Below, one piece after another: positions 1 through 6,914 of a stretch of DNA of 64,000 nt (position 1 is the stretch's first letter; every line of letters starts with the position of its first letter). The stretch comes from Streptomyces sp. NRRL S-1022. Lineage in GTDB: Bacteria > Actinomycetota > Actinomycetes > Streptomycetales > Streptomycetaceae. Position numbers and translations under genes: made by a program. The stretch covers positions 62,001-126,000 of the forward strand of contig NZ_JOIU01000005.1 in the NCBI RefSeq assembly GCF_000720135.1, written 5' to 3'. The notes under the pieces were generated by a model. That model worked only from the letters and a program-made list of their open reading frames with translations, was not told the DNA's origin and searched no databases.

Positions 1-1
1 C

Positions 2-193
2 GTGCGGGCTCCGTCCCCGGAGCAGGCGGTGCGCTGGGCGGCCGACTGCCGTACGGCAGGGCTGGCCGTGGGCTGTTTCCGCCCTCCCTCCGTGCCCGAC
101 GGCATCTCGCGGCTGAGGCTGACCGCCCGCGCGGACCTCACCGGGGCGGAGATCGAGCGCGCTGTACGAGTTATCGGCGAAACGCGACCATGA
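2..193 (+). CDS. bioF: 8-amino-7-oxononanoate synthase, C-terminal fragment (cut by window edge)
   Basis: Only the last 63 residues are present; the gene begins before the window, so no start is assigned. The segment around GCFRPPSVPDG followed by SRLRLTARA matches the C-terminal lobe of PLP-dependent alpha-oxoamine synthases of the BioF type, which join pimeloyl-CoA (or ACP) and L-alanine in biotin synthesis. The PLP lysine would lie upstream, outside the window. A different alpha-oxoamine synthase cannot be excluded from this piece alone. The stop is at 191-193. Confidence 0.7.
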   Translation: MRAPSPEQAVRWAADCRTAGLAVGCFRPPSVPDGISRLRLTARADLTGAEIERAVRVIGETRP

Positions 194-250
194 GTCGGCG
201 TGACACGGCCGTGTGTCGCCCGAGAGTGGTCAGATACTGATCGGTTCTGA

Positions 251-472
251 TCAGAGTGCGGTCAGGAAACCCGTCCAGCTCCTGTGGGAGAAGAGCAGGG
301 CGGGTCCGGTCGGCTGCTTCGAGTCGCGCACGGCGAGCAGTCCGGCCGCGGGGCCGGAGCGCGGCCGTGCCGTCTCCACGCAGTTGTTGGCTCCGGTGCT
401 GTAGCTGCTGCGCAGCCAGCGCACCTCGTGCAGGTCGGTACTGGCAGGGACGTTCCGAGGCAGTACTGACAT
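251..472 (-). CDS. DUF397 small protein
   Basis: 73 residues. It has the DUF397 pattern: a Trp-x-x-Ser-Ser-Tyr segment (WLRSSYS), then NNCVE, then AVRDSK and a C-terminal W-x-x-F. A strong Shine-Dalgarno (GGAGG) lies just before the ATG, and the gene starts 9 bases after the stop of the upstream XRE-DUF5753 regulator, so the two form an operon. In Streptomyces, DUF397 proteins usually pair with WhiJ-type XRE regulators and act as their partner or antagonist; the direct function here is inferred from that context. No membrane segment or signal peptide is visible. Confidence 0.85.
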   Translation of the reverse strand: MSVLPRNVPASTDLHEVRWLRSSYSTGANNCVETARPRSGPAAGLLAVRDSKQPTGPALLFSHRSWTGFLTAL

Positions 473-481
473 GGTGCCTCC

Positions 482-1342
482 TTACGCGCCGTCACCTATC
501 CCGGCGATGTAGTCCAACGATTCCTCGGGGGAAAGGGCGTGGAACTGAAGGGTGTTGAAGGCCTCGGAGTAGGCCTTGAGGTCTTCTTTCCGTTCCAGGT
601 AGAGGCTACTCGTCAACTGGTCGAGAACAACCACGTCCAGATCAGAAGTGCTCGGAAATGAGAAGATAACGAAAGGCCCGGTGAGGCCGACATGCGCTCC
701 CGCGGCGAACGGCAGGACCTGCAGCCGTACCTGGGGCAGGCGCGCCGCCTCCATCAGCCGCTCCAGCTGCCGGGCCATCACCTCCGGACCGCCCACCTCG
801 CGGCGCAGCACCGCCTCGTCCAGTACGGCGCTCAGCACCAGCGGCGGGTCCGAACGGAGCACGTCCTGCCTGGCCAGACGCACCTCCACCAGAGTGTCCA
901 GGCGCTCCTCGTCCAGGTCCTTCACGGCCGCCCGGGTCACCGCGCGGGCGTACTCGGCGGTCTGCAGCAGCCCGGGCACCACCGTGGTCTCCAGGGTGCG
1001 CATCGCGCCGGCCTGCGACTCCAGGCTGATGAAATCGCGGTACGTGGGCGGCAGCACCCCGCGGTAGGCGTGCCACCAGCGGTGCCGGCTGCCCGCGTCC
1101 TCCGACCCCGCCAGCATCAGCAGCAACTCGCGCAGCTGCCTGTCCCGCACCCCGTAGGCGTCCAGCAGTAACCGCAGATCGGCCGGTTTCACCCCGCTGG
1201 CACCGGTCTCGATACGGCTCACCTTCGACTGGTGCCAGCCGACCAGCCGGGCCGCGTCACCGCTCGTGAGCCCGGCGCCGGTACGCAGCATGCGCAGTTC
1301 GGCGCCCAGTTTGCGGCGCCTTACCGCCGGACCGTTCTGCAT
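482..1342 (-). CDS. XRE-family regulator with DUF5753 domain (WhiJ/Scr1 type)
   Basis: 286 residues. Residues about 12-66 form a helix-turn-helix of XRE type (LTSGDAARLVGWHQSKVSRIETG). The remainder, about 95-275, is a DUF5753 sensory/oligomerisation domain (begins near YRDFISLESQAGAMRTLE). The ATG at 1342 has AAGGAG six bases upstream. It is followed by the DUF397 gene and divides divergently from a HATPase-domain gene. This triple (XRE-DUF5753, DUF397, anti-sigma-like ATPase) is a recurrent developmental regulatory set in Streptomyces. The target promoter is not evident from the sequence. Confidence 0.9.
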   Translation of the reverse strand: MQNGPAVRRRKLGAELRMLRTGAGLTSGDAARLVGWHQSKVSRIETGASGVKPADLRLLLDAYGVRDRQLRELLLMLAGSEDAGSRHRWWHAYRGVLPPTYRDFISLESQAGAMRTLETTVVPGLLQTAEYARAVTRAAVKDLDEERLDTLVEVRLARQDVLRSDPPLVLSAVLDEAVLRREVGGPEVMARQLERLMEAARLPQVRLQVLPFAAGAHVGLTGPFVIFSFPSTSDLDVVVLDQLTSSLYLERKEDLKAYSEAFNTLQFHALSPEESLDYIAGIGDGA

Positions 1343-1555
1343 GGGCTTCTCCTTACTCCTTCCGGGCCGCCCACATACGGTCTCTCGTCGCAGAGTTCAC
1401 CGCTTCGGGCGACAGATATATGCATATCTTGGTGGATGGCATCCCGTGACCGGCCCGGTGGTGGCAGTCTGGCGAGCAAGCACCAGTCCGGGACCGTACT
1501 CGAACCCCCCGCCGTCTGTCGGACCGCGGTCCCGTGGGAAAGGGACGACGTCGCC

Positions 1556-2011
1556 ATGGCAGACCACCTGGAAGCATCCGTCACTCTGCCGAGCGCCCCC
1601 GCCTCGGTCTCCGCCGCCCGCTCCTACGTCGTGGGCACCCTGGCGGAGTGGGGTCTGCCGTCGGACACCGAGACGGCCGACACCGTCCGGCTCATCGTCT
1701 CCGAACTCGCCACGAACGCCGTACAGCACACCTTCGGACAGTCACCCACCTTCACGGTCGACATCGCGCTGCACCATGACGAACACCTGCGCATCGGCGT
1801 CACGGACAGCCATCCCCGCCTCCCGAAGAGACTGCCCGCCGCCGTCCAGCAGGACAACGGGCGCGGCATGGTCATCATCCGCTGGCTCACCGCCGAGTGC
1901 GGCGGCAGACTCCGCATCCGCCCCACCCGCGAGGGTGGCAAGACGGTCTCCATCGAACTCCCCTGGAGCAGCCCGGCCGCCCCGGTCCCGGCGGGCCAGC
2001 AGGAGCCCTAG
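1556..2011 (+). CDS. ATP-binding (HATPase_c) anti-sigma-type regulatory protein
   Basis: 151 residues from the ATG at 1556 (MADHLEASVTLPS). The single domain is a GHKL ATPase of the RsbW/SpoIIAB-like class: N-box ELATNAVQHT at about 52-61 and a G-box NGRGMVIIRWL at about 105-115. There is no transmembrane or sensor domain. Such proteins bind a sigma factor or an anti-sigma antagonist in the cytosol. It is divergent from the XRE-DUF5753/DUF397 operon, with about 210 bp between, fitting the usual Streptomyces set. Longer upstream open frame exists but lacks conservation features, so the ATG with AGGGACG upstream is preferred. Confidence 0.8.
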   Translation: MADHLEASVTLPSAPASVSAARSYVVGTLAEWGLPSDTETADTVRLIVSELATNAVQHTFGQSPTFTVDIALHHDEHLRIGVTDSHPRLPKRLPAAVQQDNGRGMVIIRWLTAECGGRLRIRPTREGGKTVSIELPWSSPAAPVPAGQQEP

Positions 2012-2022
2012 GCCCTCCGGAC

Positions 2023-2051
2023 GGGCCACCCCGGTGCCGCGCCGGTGGCCC
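2023..2051. terminator. Hairpin between convergent genes
   Basis: Inverted repeat GGGCCACC (2023-2030) and GGTGGCCC (2044-2051) around a 13-base loop, in the 54-bp gap between the convergent HATPase and LysR genes. It is placed to terminate both. There is no T-tract, as is common in Streptomyces. Confidence 0.6.
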
Positions 2052-2065
2052 ACGGACCGGGGTGC

Positions 2066-2989
2066 TCAGGCACCCGTGCTTCTCCCCGCCCGCCCGAACG
2101 CCCCTCGCAGCAGCGCGCGGAAGGCGTCCGCGGCCGGGTTCGTCTCCTCCGCGCGGTACGCCACCGAGATGGTCCGCCGCAGCCGGCCGCCCTCCAGGGG
2201 CCGCACCCCCACCGGCGTGGTCGCGGTCCGCGCCACCATCTCCGGTACGACCGCCACCCCCAGCCCGGCACTGACCAGCGCGCACACCACGGCATACCCG
2301 GGGGTCGGCACCAGCAGCGCCGGTGTGGCACCCGCCTCGGCGAGCAGCGCCTCGATCTCCCGCCGGGCCTGGTGGTGCGGCGCCATGCTGATCAGCGGCT
2401 GCCCGGCCAGCTCCGCCAGCGGCAGCCGCGAGGAGGAACTGCCGAGCGCGTGCCCCGGCGCGGTCACCAGCACCAGCTCCTCCACCAGCACCGGCTCCAA
2501 CCGCACCGCCGTCGGCACCGGGACGGGCTCGGCCGGGTGGTAGGTGTGGGTGAGCGCCAGGTCCACCTCGCCGGCGGCCACCGCGGTGACCCCCGCCGGC
2601 GGGTCGTAGTCCGCGACCGACAGACGTACGTCGGGATGCGCCCGGCGGAACGCGCTCAGCGCCGGCGGCAGCAGGTGCACCCCCGCGGTCGGGAAGGTGC
2701 CGAGCCGCAGCGCGCCGCCGGTGAGCCCGGTCAGCCGCGCCAGTTCGTGCCGCGCCCGCTCCAGCTCGTCGAGCACCCTCCGGGCGTGGGCCACCAGCAC
2801 CTCGCCCGCCTCCGTCAGCCGGGCCCCGCGGTGGTGACGCACCAGCAGCGCCGTGCCTGCCTCCCGCTCCAGCTTGGCCAGCTGCTGGGAGAGCGCGGGC
2901 GGCGTGTAGCCGAGCCGGTCGGCGGCCCGGGTGATCGAACCGGCCTCCGCGACCGCGACGAGCGCGGCGAGCCGGATCGGGTCGTACAT
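2066..2989 (-). CDS. LysR-family transcriptional regulator
   Basis: 307 residues, the usual LysR length. The N-terminal winged helix-turn-helix spans about 3-62 (VAEAGSITRAADRLGYTPPALSQQLAKLE) and a periplasmic-binding-like effector domain spans about 90-295. It is divergent from a LysE-family exporter, 84 bp away, with a near-perfect palindrome in between. LysR/LysE divergent pairs normally consist of a regulator that senses an amino acid or related metabolite and the exporter that relieves it (LysG/LysE, ArgP/ArgO logic). The effector cannot be read from sequence. Confidence 0.92.
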   Translation of the reverse strand: MYDPIRLAALVAVAEAGSITRAADRLGYTPPALSQQLAKLEREAGTALLVRHHRGARLTEAGEVLVAHARRVLDELERARHELARLTGLTGGALRLGTFPTAGVHLLPPALSAFRRAHPDVRLSVADYDPPAGVTAVAAGEVDLALTHTYHPAEPVPVPTAVRLEPVLVEELVLVTAPGHALGSSSSRLPLAELAGQPLISMAPHHQARREIEALLAEAGATPALLVPTPGYAVVCALVSAGLGVAVVPEMVARTATTPVGVRPLEGGRLRRTISVAYRAEETNPAADAFRALLRGAFGRAGRSTGA

Positions 2990-2998
2990 GGCCTCAGC

Positions 2999-3015
2999 CT
3001 AAAGCACTGCTTAAG
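2999..3015. promoter_or_regulatory. Putative LysR operator (palindrome)
   Basis: CTAAAGCACTGCTTAAG: perfect core AAGCA-C-TGCTT with matching outer CT/AG, one mismatch pair. It lies 10 bases upstream of the LysR start and about 60 bases upstream of the LysE start, where a shared LysR binding site is expected. It contains a T-N11-A type arrangement. Confidence 0.5.
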
Positions 3016-3073
3016 CCAGACCCTGTTCATTCGACATACCTGCTGAAGGCTCCGACGGGGCAGGCTGGGCGGC

Positions 3074-3691
3074 ATGGACGGACAGCTCATCGCCTTCACC
3101 GGCATCGCCGCCGGCCTGGTCGCCATGCCGGGCGCGGACTTCGCAGTGGTCGTACGCAACGCGCTCGTCTCGCGCCGGGCCGGCGCGGTCTGCGGGCTCG
3201 GCATCGCCGGCGGGCTCCTGGTGCACACCACCCTGGCGGTGGCCGGCGTCGCCGCCGTCCTGGTCGCCGTACCCGCGCTGTTCCGGGCCCTGCAGCTGCT
3301 CGGCGGCGCCTATGTGCTGCACCTCGGGCTGCGCGCCCTGTGGACGCTGCGACGGCCCGCCGGTGCCCCCGGGGAGACCGCTGCCGGGGCCGCCCACCCG
3401 CTCCGGCAGGGGTTCGTCACCAACGTGCTCAATCCGAAGGCCTCGCTGACCTTCCTGAGCCTGCTGCCGCAGTTCGTGCCCGCGGGCAGCCCCGCGCTGC
3501 CCCGGACCCTGCTGCTCGCGCTGATCGTCTGCACGCTGGCGCTGGCCTGGTTCCAGCTGGTCGCCCTGCTGGTGGAGCGGCTCGGCAGGTGGCTGCGCCG
3601 GCCCCGGGCCGCCCGTGGACTCCAGGCGGGCACCGGGGTGGCGCTGACGGCGCTCGGAGCGGCCCTGCTGCTGGAGCCGCTCCTGGCCTGA
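3074..3691 (+). CDS. LysE-family amino acid/metabolite exporter
   Basis: 205 residues, all typical of LysE/RhtB translocators: about six hydrophobic segments and the early motif PGADFAVVVRNAL (family form P-G-P-D/N), followed by glycine-rich helices and FVTNVLNPKASLTFLSLLPQFV in the middle. It acts in the cytoplasmic membrane as a proton-driven exporter. It is divergent from a LysR regulator that probably controls it. The substrate is unknown. It ends 8 bases before the convergent NlpC/P60 gene. Confidence 0.9.
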   Translation: MDGQLIAFTGIAAGLVAMPGADFAVVVRNALVSRRAGAVCGLGIAGGLLVHTTLAVAGVAAVLVAVPALFRALQLLGGAYVLHLGLRALWTLRRPAGAPGETAAGAAHPLRQGFVTNVLNPKASLTFLSLLPQFVPAGSPALPRTLLLALIVCTLALAWFQLVALLVERLGRWLRRPRAARGLQAGTGVALTALGAALLLEPLLA

Positions 3692-3698
3692 CGGCGGA

Positions 3699-4172
3699 TC
3701 AGCTGACCCGGCCGTACCAGACGCTCTTCGTCCAGATCTTCTGGAGCTTCACGACGTCCCCCGTCTTCGGGGCGTGCCAGATCTTCCCGTGGCCGGCGTA
3801 GATGCCCACGTGGTAGACGCTGGAACCCGAGTGGAAGAAGACCAGGTCGCCCGCCTTGCGGCTGCGGGCGGAGATGTGGTGCGTCTTGTTGTACTGCTGG
3901 GCGGCGGTGCGCGGCAGCTTCTTGCCGACCTTCTTGTACGAGTAGAGCGTCAGCCCCGAGCAGTCGAACCTGCGCGGGCCGGTCGCTCCCCACGCGTACG
4001 GGGCGCCCTTCTTGGAGGCCGCGACCTTGAGTGCTTTCGTCGCCATGGTCGCGGCGGAGGCGTCGGTGGCGAGGCCGGGCACCGCGATCGAGCCGCCCAC
4101 GGCGGCGAGGGTGAGAGCCGAGGCCGTGCCGGCCCGGGCCATCAGCGACGGGACACGATTGAGCGCAGTCAT
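3699..4172 (-). CDS. Secreted NlpC/P60 peptidoglycan endopeptidase
   Basis: 157 residues from the ATG at 4172. A signal peptide occupies about 1-41 (Ala-rich hydrophobic core ending near ASAA). The rest is a minimal NlpC/P60 domain: catalytic Cys in RFDCSGLTLYSY, catalytic His in VYHVGIYAGHGK and a following His in WHAPKTGD. It should cleave peptide stems of peptidoglycan outside the membrane. The start is supported by the c-di-AMP riboswitch that ends just before it; a longer upstream frame lies inside the riboswitch and is not coding. Streptomyces control such hydrolases (for example RpfA types) by c-di-AMP, limiting lysis or germination. Confidence 0.92.
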   Translation of the reverse strand: MTALNRVPSLMARAGTASALTLAAVGGSIAVPGLATDASAATMATKALKVAASKKGAPYAWGATGPRRFDCSGLTLYSYKKVGKKLPRTAAQQYNKTHHISARSRKAGDLVFFHSGSSVYHVGIYAGHGKIWHAPKTGDVVKLQKIWTKSVWYGRVS

Positions 4173-4175
4173 GCG

Positions 4176-4395
4176 CAACCCTTCGTCAGCCGCCTGTGAA
4201 GGATGACCTGTCGGATTCGGGCTGGCGAAGTTGCCCGGCCGCGTTGCCGCGGCTTCACCCCAAGGGCTGCTCGGAGCCTGATGCCCATCCGTCTCGAACG
4301 GACGTACATCCGGTCCGGCGACCCGTCTTGCCTGGGTCCTCCACTCCTGCCGATCCACTCCTGTCGACCGGTCATCCGGGCGGCGGCAGGACTCG
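4176..4395 (-). ncRNA. c-di-AMP riboswitch (ydaO/yuaA class)
   Basis: The minus-strand leader of the NlpC/P60 gene carries the hallmark pieces of this class in order: GGAGTGGAGGACCC near the 5' part (about 4335-4350), GGGGTGAAGCC in the middle (about 4250-4262), and AGCCCGAATCCGACAGGTCA (about 4205-4224) then a CAGGCGGCTGACGAAGG segment just before the ATG. These match the known ydaO consensus (GGGGUGAAUC..., GCCGAACCCGUCAGCUAACC...). In Streptomyces this class is known to sit upstream of cell-wall hydrolase genes and to turn expression off when c-di-AMP is high. Boundaries are approximate. Confidence 0.88.
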
Positions 4396-4669
4396 GCGTC
4401 CGCCCGGACCGCCCCGCCGCGGTGGCGGGGGCTTGTCGTCAGACAGGGATCTTGACTCACTACTGTCCGAAAATCCCAACGGAATCGGGGATTTGTGGCG
4501 TTACTCACCACTCACCCGTTCGGGTGGACACTGTTCCGTTCGAGCCTCCGTCAAGTTCCGTACGTAGCCCGCGACCTGGGACGAAGCGTCTCCCGGTGGC
4601 TCATGGATCCGCGCGCCGCGCAACTCGGGAAGCCCGGAAAACGATCTGGAAGTACACCGGTCGGACGTA

Positions 4670-4706
4670 CGTCGTTCGGGGCATTTCATCCCCCGTCCGA
4701 ACGACG
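4670..4706 (-). terminator. Hairpin downstream of the clpP-like operon
   Basis: Ten-base perfect arms CGTCGTTCGG (4670-4679) and CCGAACGACG (4697-4706) with a 17-base loop, 44 bases past the stop of the last leftward gene. The rest of 4396-4749 shows no gene; it presumably holds the promoter for the c-di-AMP riboswitch transcript. Confidence 0.6.
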
Positions 4707-4749
4707 CGCGTCGACGCCCGGGGCCCACCGGGCCGGACGGGTGTCCGCC

Positions 4750-5055
4750 TCAGCCGGCACCGTCCGGCGGGAGCGCGACGCGAGCGGCCCGGCGCTCACC
4801 GTCGAGCACCCGCAATGCCCGTGCCAGCGTGTCCCCGTGCAGCTCCGTCTCGCCCCGCCGGTGCATCAGCGCGAGCGCGTCGCGCAGCTCTGCCGCCTTG
4901 CGCACCAGCGCCTGGGCCGCCCGCAGTCCGCCGTAGGTGTCCCCGGGCCGGGCCGGGTTGATACGGCCCAGCAGGTCGACGGCCTCCAGGTAACGGTCGA
5001 TCAGCTCGCCCTCGGCGCGGGTCAGCGCCGGCAGCGGCGGGAGGTCCGGCAGCAC
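4750..5055 (-). CDS. Small conserved-looking protein, unknown function, paired with clpP-like gene
   Basis: 101 residues, GTG start, with an AGGTGAG ribosome site overlapping the stop region of the upstream clpP-like gene (7-base gap), so it is translated from the same message. The protein is soluble, mostly helical in appearance (LTRAEGELIDRYLEAVDLL, then a long alanine/leucine/arginine stretch), with no recognised domain, signal peptide or membrane segment. By position it may be a partner or adaptor of the ClpP-like protein; this is inference only. Confidence 0.65.
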   Translation of the reverse strand: MLPDLPPLPALTRAEGELIDRYLEAVDLLGRINPARPGDTYGGLRAAQALVRKAAELRDALALMHRRGETELHGDTLARALRVLDGERRAARVALPPDGAG

Positions 5056-5062
5056 GGGCGGC

Positions 5063-5698
5063 TCACCTCGCGTCCGGTGCGCGGGGCGTGTCCCGGCGGC
5101 CGGGCACGATGCCGTCCACCAGACCGTAGGCGACGGCCCCGGCGGCGTCCAGGATCAGGTCACGTTCGAGGTCCTCGTGCACCTGCTCGACGGTGCGCCC
5201 CGTGTGCCGGACGAGCATCCGCTCCAGCGTCGCCCGGATCCGGGCCAACTCCTCGGCCTGGATGAGCAGGTCGCTGGGCTGCCCGCGCACCGGCTCGGGC
5301 AGCCCGGGCTGCCCGAGCACCATGCGGGCGCCGGGCAGCGCGAACCGTTTGCCGGGGGCGCCGGCCGCGAGCAGCACCGCGGCCGAGGCGCCCGCCTGGC
5401 CCAGGCAGTAGGTCGCCACGTCACAGCTGACGTACCGCATCGTGTCGTAGATCGCCGCCATGGCGTCGAAGGAGCCACCCGGCGAGTTCACGTACAGCGT
5501 GATGTCCCGGTCCGGCGCCGCGTGTTCCAGGTACATCAGCTGCGCGGTCACATCGCTCGTGGCCGCGTTGTCGACCGGGGTGCCGAGGAAGACGATCCGG
5601 TCCTCGAACAGCTTCGCGTACGGGTCGAGCGTGCGGACGGCGTTCCCGGTGCGCTCGCCGAACTCGGGCAGCACACGGCGGGCGGCCGGTCGGTGCAT
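5063..5698 (-). CDS. ClpP-like protein with disrupted catalytic triad (pseudo-protease)
   Basis: 211 residues from the ATG at 5698, chosen because GAGGAGGGG sits 7 bases upstream; an in-frame ATG at 5704 or 5716 is possible. The ClpP fold is clear ([31 protein letters not shown]). Aligned without gaps to ClpP, the active-site serine of the G-x-A-x-S motif is Ala104 (GQAGASAA; a Ser is one place later), and the histidine of the I-H-Q-P motif is Gly129 (VLGQPG). The aspartate is kept. Two of three triad residues are therefore lost. It may form mixed rings with another ClpP as a structural subunit, as ClpR does in cyanobacteria. It is divergent from a Phd-type antitoxin. Confidence 0.88.
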   Translation of the reverse strand: MHRPAARRVLPEFGERTGNAVRTLDPYAKLFEDRIVFLGTPVDNAATSDVTAQLMYLEHAAPDRDITLYVNSPGGSFDAMAAIYDTMRYVSCDVATYCLGQAGASAAVLLAAGAPGKRFALPGARMVLGQPGLPEPVRGQPSDLLIQAEELARIRATLERMLVRHTGRTVEQVHEDLERDLILDAAGAVAYGLVDGIVPGRRDTPRAPDAR

Positions 5699-5751
5699 GG
5701 ACATACCCCTCCTCATGACGAAGCCCCCTAGGGCTCGACTTCCGTAAAAAA

Positions 5752-5766
5752 TGTACAGGACGTACG
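5752..5766. promoter_or_regulatory. Candidate Phd/YefM operator (TGTACA plus CGTACG)
   Basis: TGTACA (5752-5757) is followed three bases later by the palindrome CGTACG (5761-5766), in the 86-bp gap between the clpP-like and antitoxin genes. TGTACA is the core hexamer recognised by E. coli YefM-YoeB. The site lies right before the antitoxin ribosome site (GGAGGT) and could control both divergent genes. Confidence 0.45.
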
Positions 5767-5784
5767 TGACGTTATGATGGAGGT

Positions 5785-6063
5785 ATGGCCTACGAGATTC
5801 CGGTGACGCAAGCCAGGGCTGAACTCGCCGACCTGATCAACCGCGTCGTGTACGGCGGTGAGCGCGTCGTCGTGACCCGGCACGGCAAGCCGCTGGTCGC
5901 GTTGGTCTCGGCCGCCGACCTGGAGCGGCTCGACGCGCTCGACGAGCCGGCCGGGGAACAGGTCGTCAGCTCGGTGTCCCACGTCCACGAGGCCGGCTCC
6001 CCGCCCCGCGACCGGCAGCGCTTCGGGATCGCCGCGGAGCACCGCGGGCCGGGCGCGCCCTGA
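5785..6063 (+). CDS. Phd/YefM-family antitoxin without adjacent toxin
   Basis: 92 residues, ATG preceded by GGAGGT at very short spacing. Residues 1-55 match the Phd/YefM DNA-binding fold ([17 protein letters not shown], then [23 protein letters not shown]). The C-terminal 35 residues, where a toxin-neutralising tail would be, are polar and Gly/Pro/Arg-rich. No RelE, YoeB, Doc or PIN toxin gene follows: the next 226 bp lead into urease. It is either an orphan antitoxin or a stand-alone repressor, possibly of the divergent clpP-like operon. Confidence 0.85.
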   Translation: MAYEIPVTQARAELADLINRVVYGGERVVVTRHGKPLVALVSAADLERLDALDEPAGEQVVSSVSHVHEAGSPPRDRQRFGIAAEHRGPGAP

Positions 6064-6289
6064 CCCGCCCGCCTCTGGCGGATCCCATCGGCCGGTCATG
6101 AGTGGATCAAGGTCTGGTTAACGTCGTTGAAACTCCGGCGCTCTAGCCTGCCGATCCACGCCACCAGGGGTTTTTCTGCCCGGATTGACGACGATCCGGG
6201 GATTTGTCTGTGTGTTACACCTGTCCCCGTCGCGGTGGCTGCGGCAGCCGGACCCCGCACGGTCCGGAGCAAGGACTGTGAGGTGGGAC

Positions 6290-6592
6290 GTGCAACTGAC
6301 CCCGCACGAGCAAGAGAGGCTGCTGATCCACGTGGCGGCCGACGTGGCCGAGAAGCGCAGGGCCCGCGGGCTCAGGCTCAACCACCCGGAAGCGGTCGCC
6401 CTCATCACGTCGCACATTCTTGAGGGTGCGCGCGACGGCCGCACCGTCGCCGAACTGATGTCCTCCGGCCGCAAGATCCTCACCAGGGACGACGTCATGG
6501 ACGGGGTCCCGGAGATGATCCACGACGTCCAGGTGGAGGCCACCTTCCCGGACGGCACCAAGCTCGTCACCGTGCACGAGCCGATCATCTGA
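6290..6592 (+). CDS. ureA: Urease subunit gamma
   Basis: 100 residues, the exact family length, from the GTG at 6290 ([12 protein letters not shown]) with AGGTGGG just upstream. Contains [20 protein letters not shown] and the C-terminal [17 protein letters not shown] typical of UreA. It packs with UreB and UreC to form the cytosolic nickel enzyme that splits urea into ammonia and carbamate. First gene of ureABCFGD. The 226-bp upstream gap after the antitoxin gene must hold the promoter; no clear sigma box or nickel-regulator site was recognised in it. Confidence 0.97.
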   Translation: MQLTPHEQERLLIHVAADVAEKRRARGLRLNHPEAVALITSHILEGARDGRTVAELMSSGRKILTRDDVMDGVPEMIHDVQVEATFPDGTKLVTVHEPII

Positions 6593-6602
6593 GGGGGCCG
6601 CG

Positions 6603-6914
6603 ATGATTCCCGGAGAGATCCTGTTCGCGCAGGACCCCGTCGTCTGCAACGAGGGCCGCGAGGTCACCCGGCTGACCGTCCTCAACGCCGCCGACCGGCC
6701 CGTCCAGGTCGGCTCCCACTACCACTTCGCCGAGGCCAACCCGGGCCTGGACTTCGACCGCGCCGCCGCCCGCGGCAAGCGGCTGAACGTCGCCGCGGGC
6801 ACCGCCGTCCGCTTCGAGCCCGGCATCCCCGTGGAGGTCGAGCTCGTGCCCCTGAGCGGCGCCCGCATCGTGCCCGGGCTGCGCGGGGAGACCGGAGGTG
6901 CCCTCGATGCCTGA
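6603..6914 (+). CDS. ureB: Urease subunit beta
   Basis: 103 residues, normal for actinobacterial UreB. Motifs: MIPGEILF at the N-terminus, [20 protein letters not shown] and GTAVRFEPG, all hallmark. It starts 10 bases after ureA, and its last codons overlap the ureC start by 8 bases, indicating coupled translation. Structural subunit; no catalytic residues are supplied by it. Confidence 0.97.
   Translation: MIPGEILFAQDPVVCNEGREVTRLTVLNAADRPVQVGSHYHFAEANPGLDFDRAAARGKRLNVAAGTAVRFEPGIPVEVELVPLSGARIVPGLRGETGGALDA

Noticed and set aside
4173..4511. Longer N-terminus for the NlpC/P60 protein
   Set aside because: The additional frame is the c-di-AMP riboswitch and gives no signal peptide at the N-terminus.
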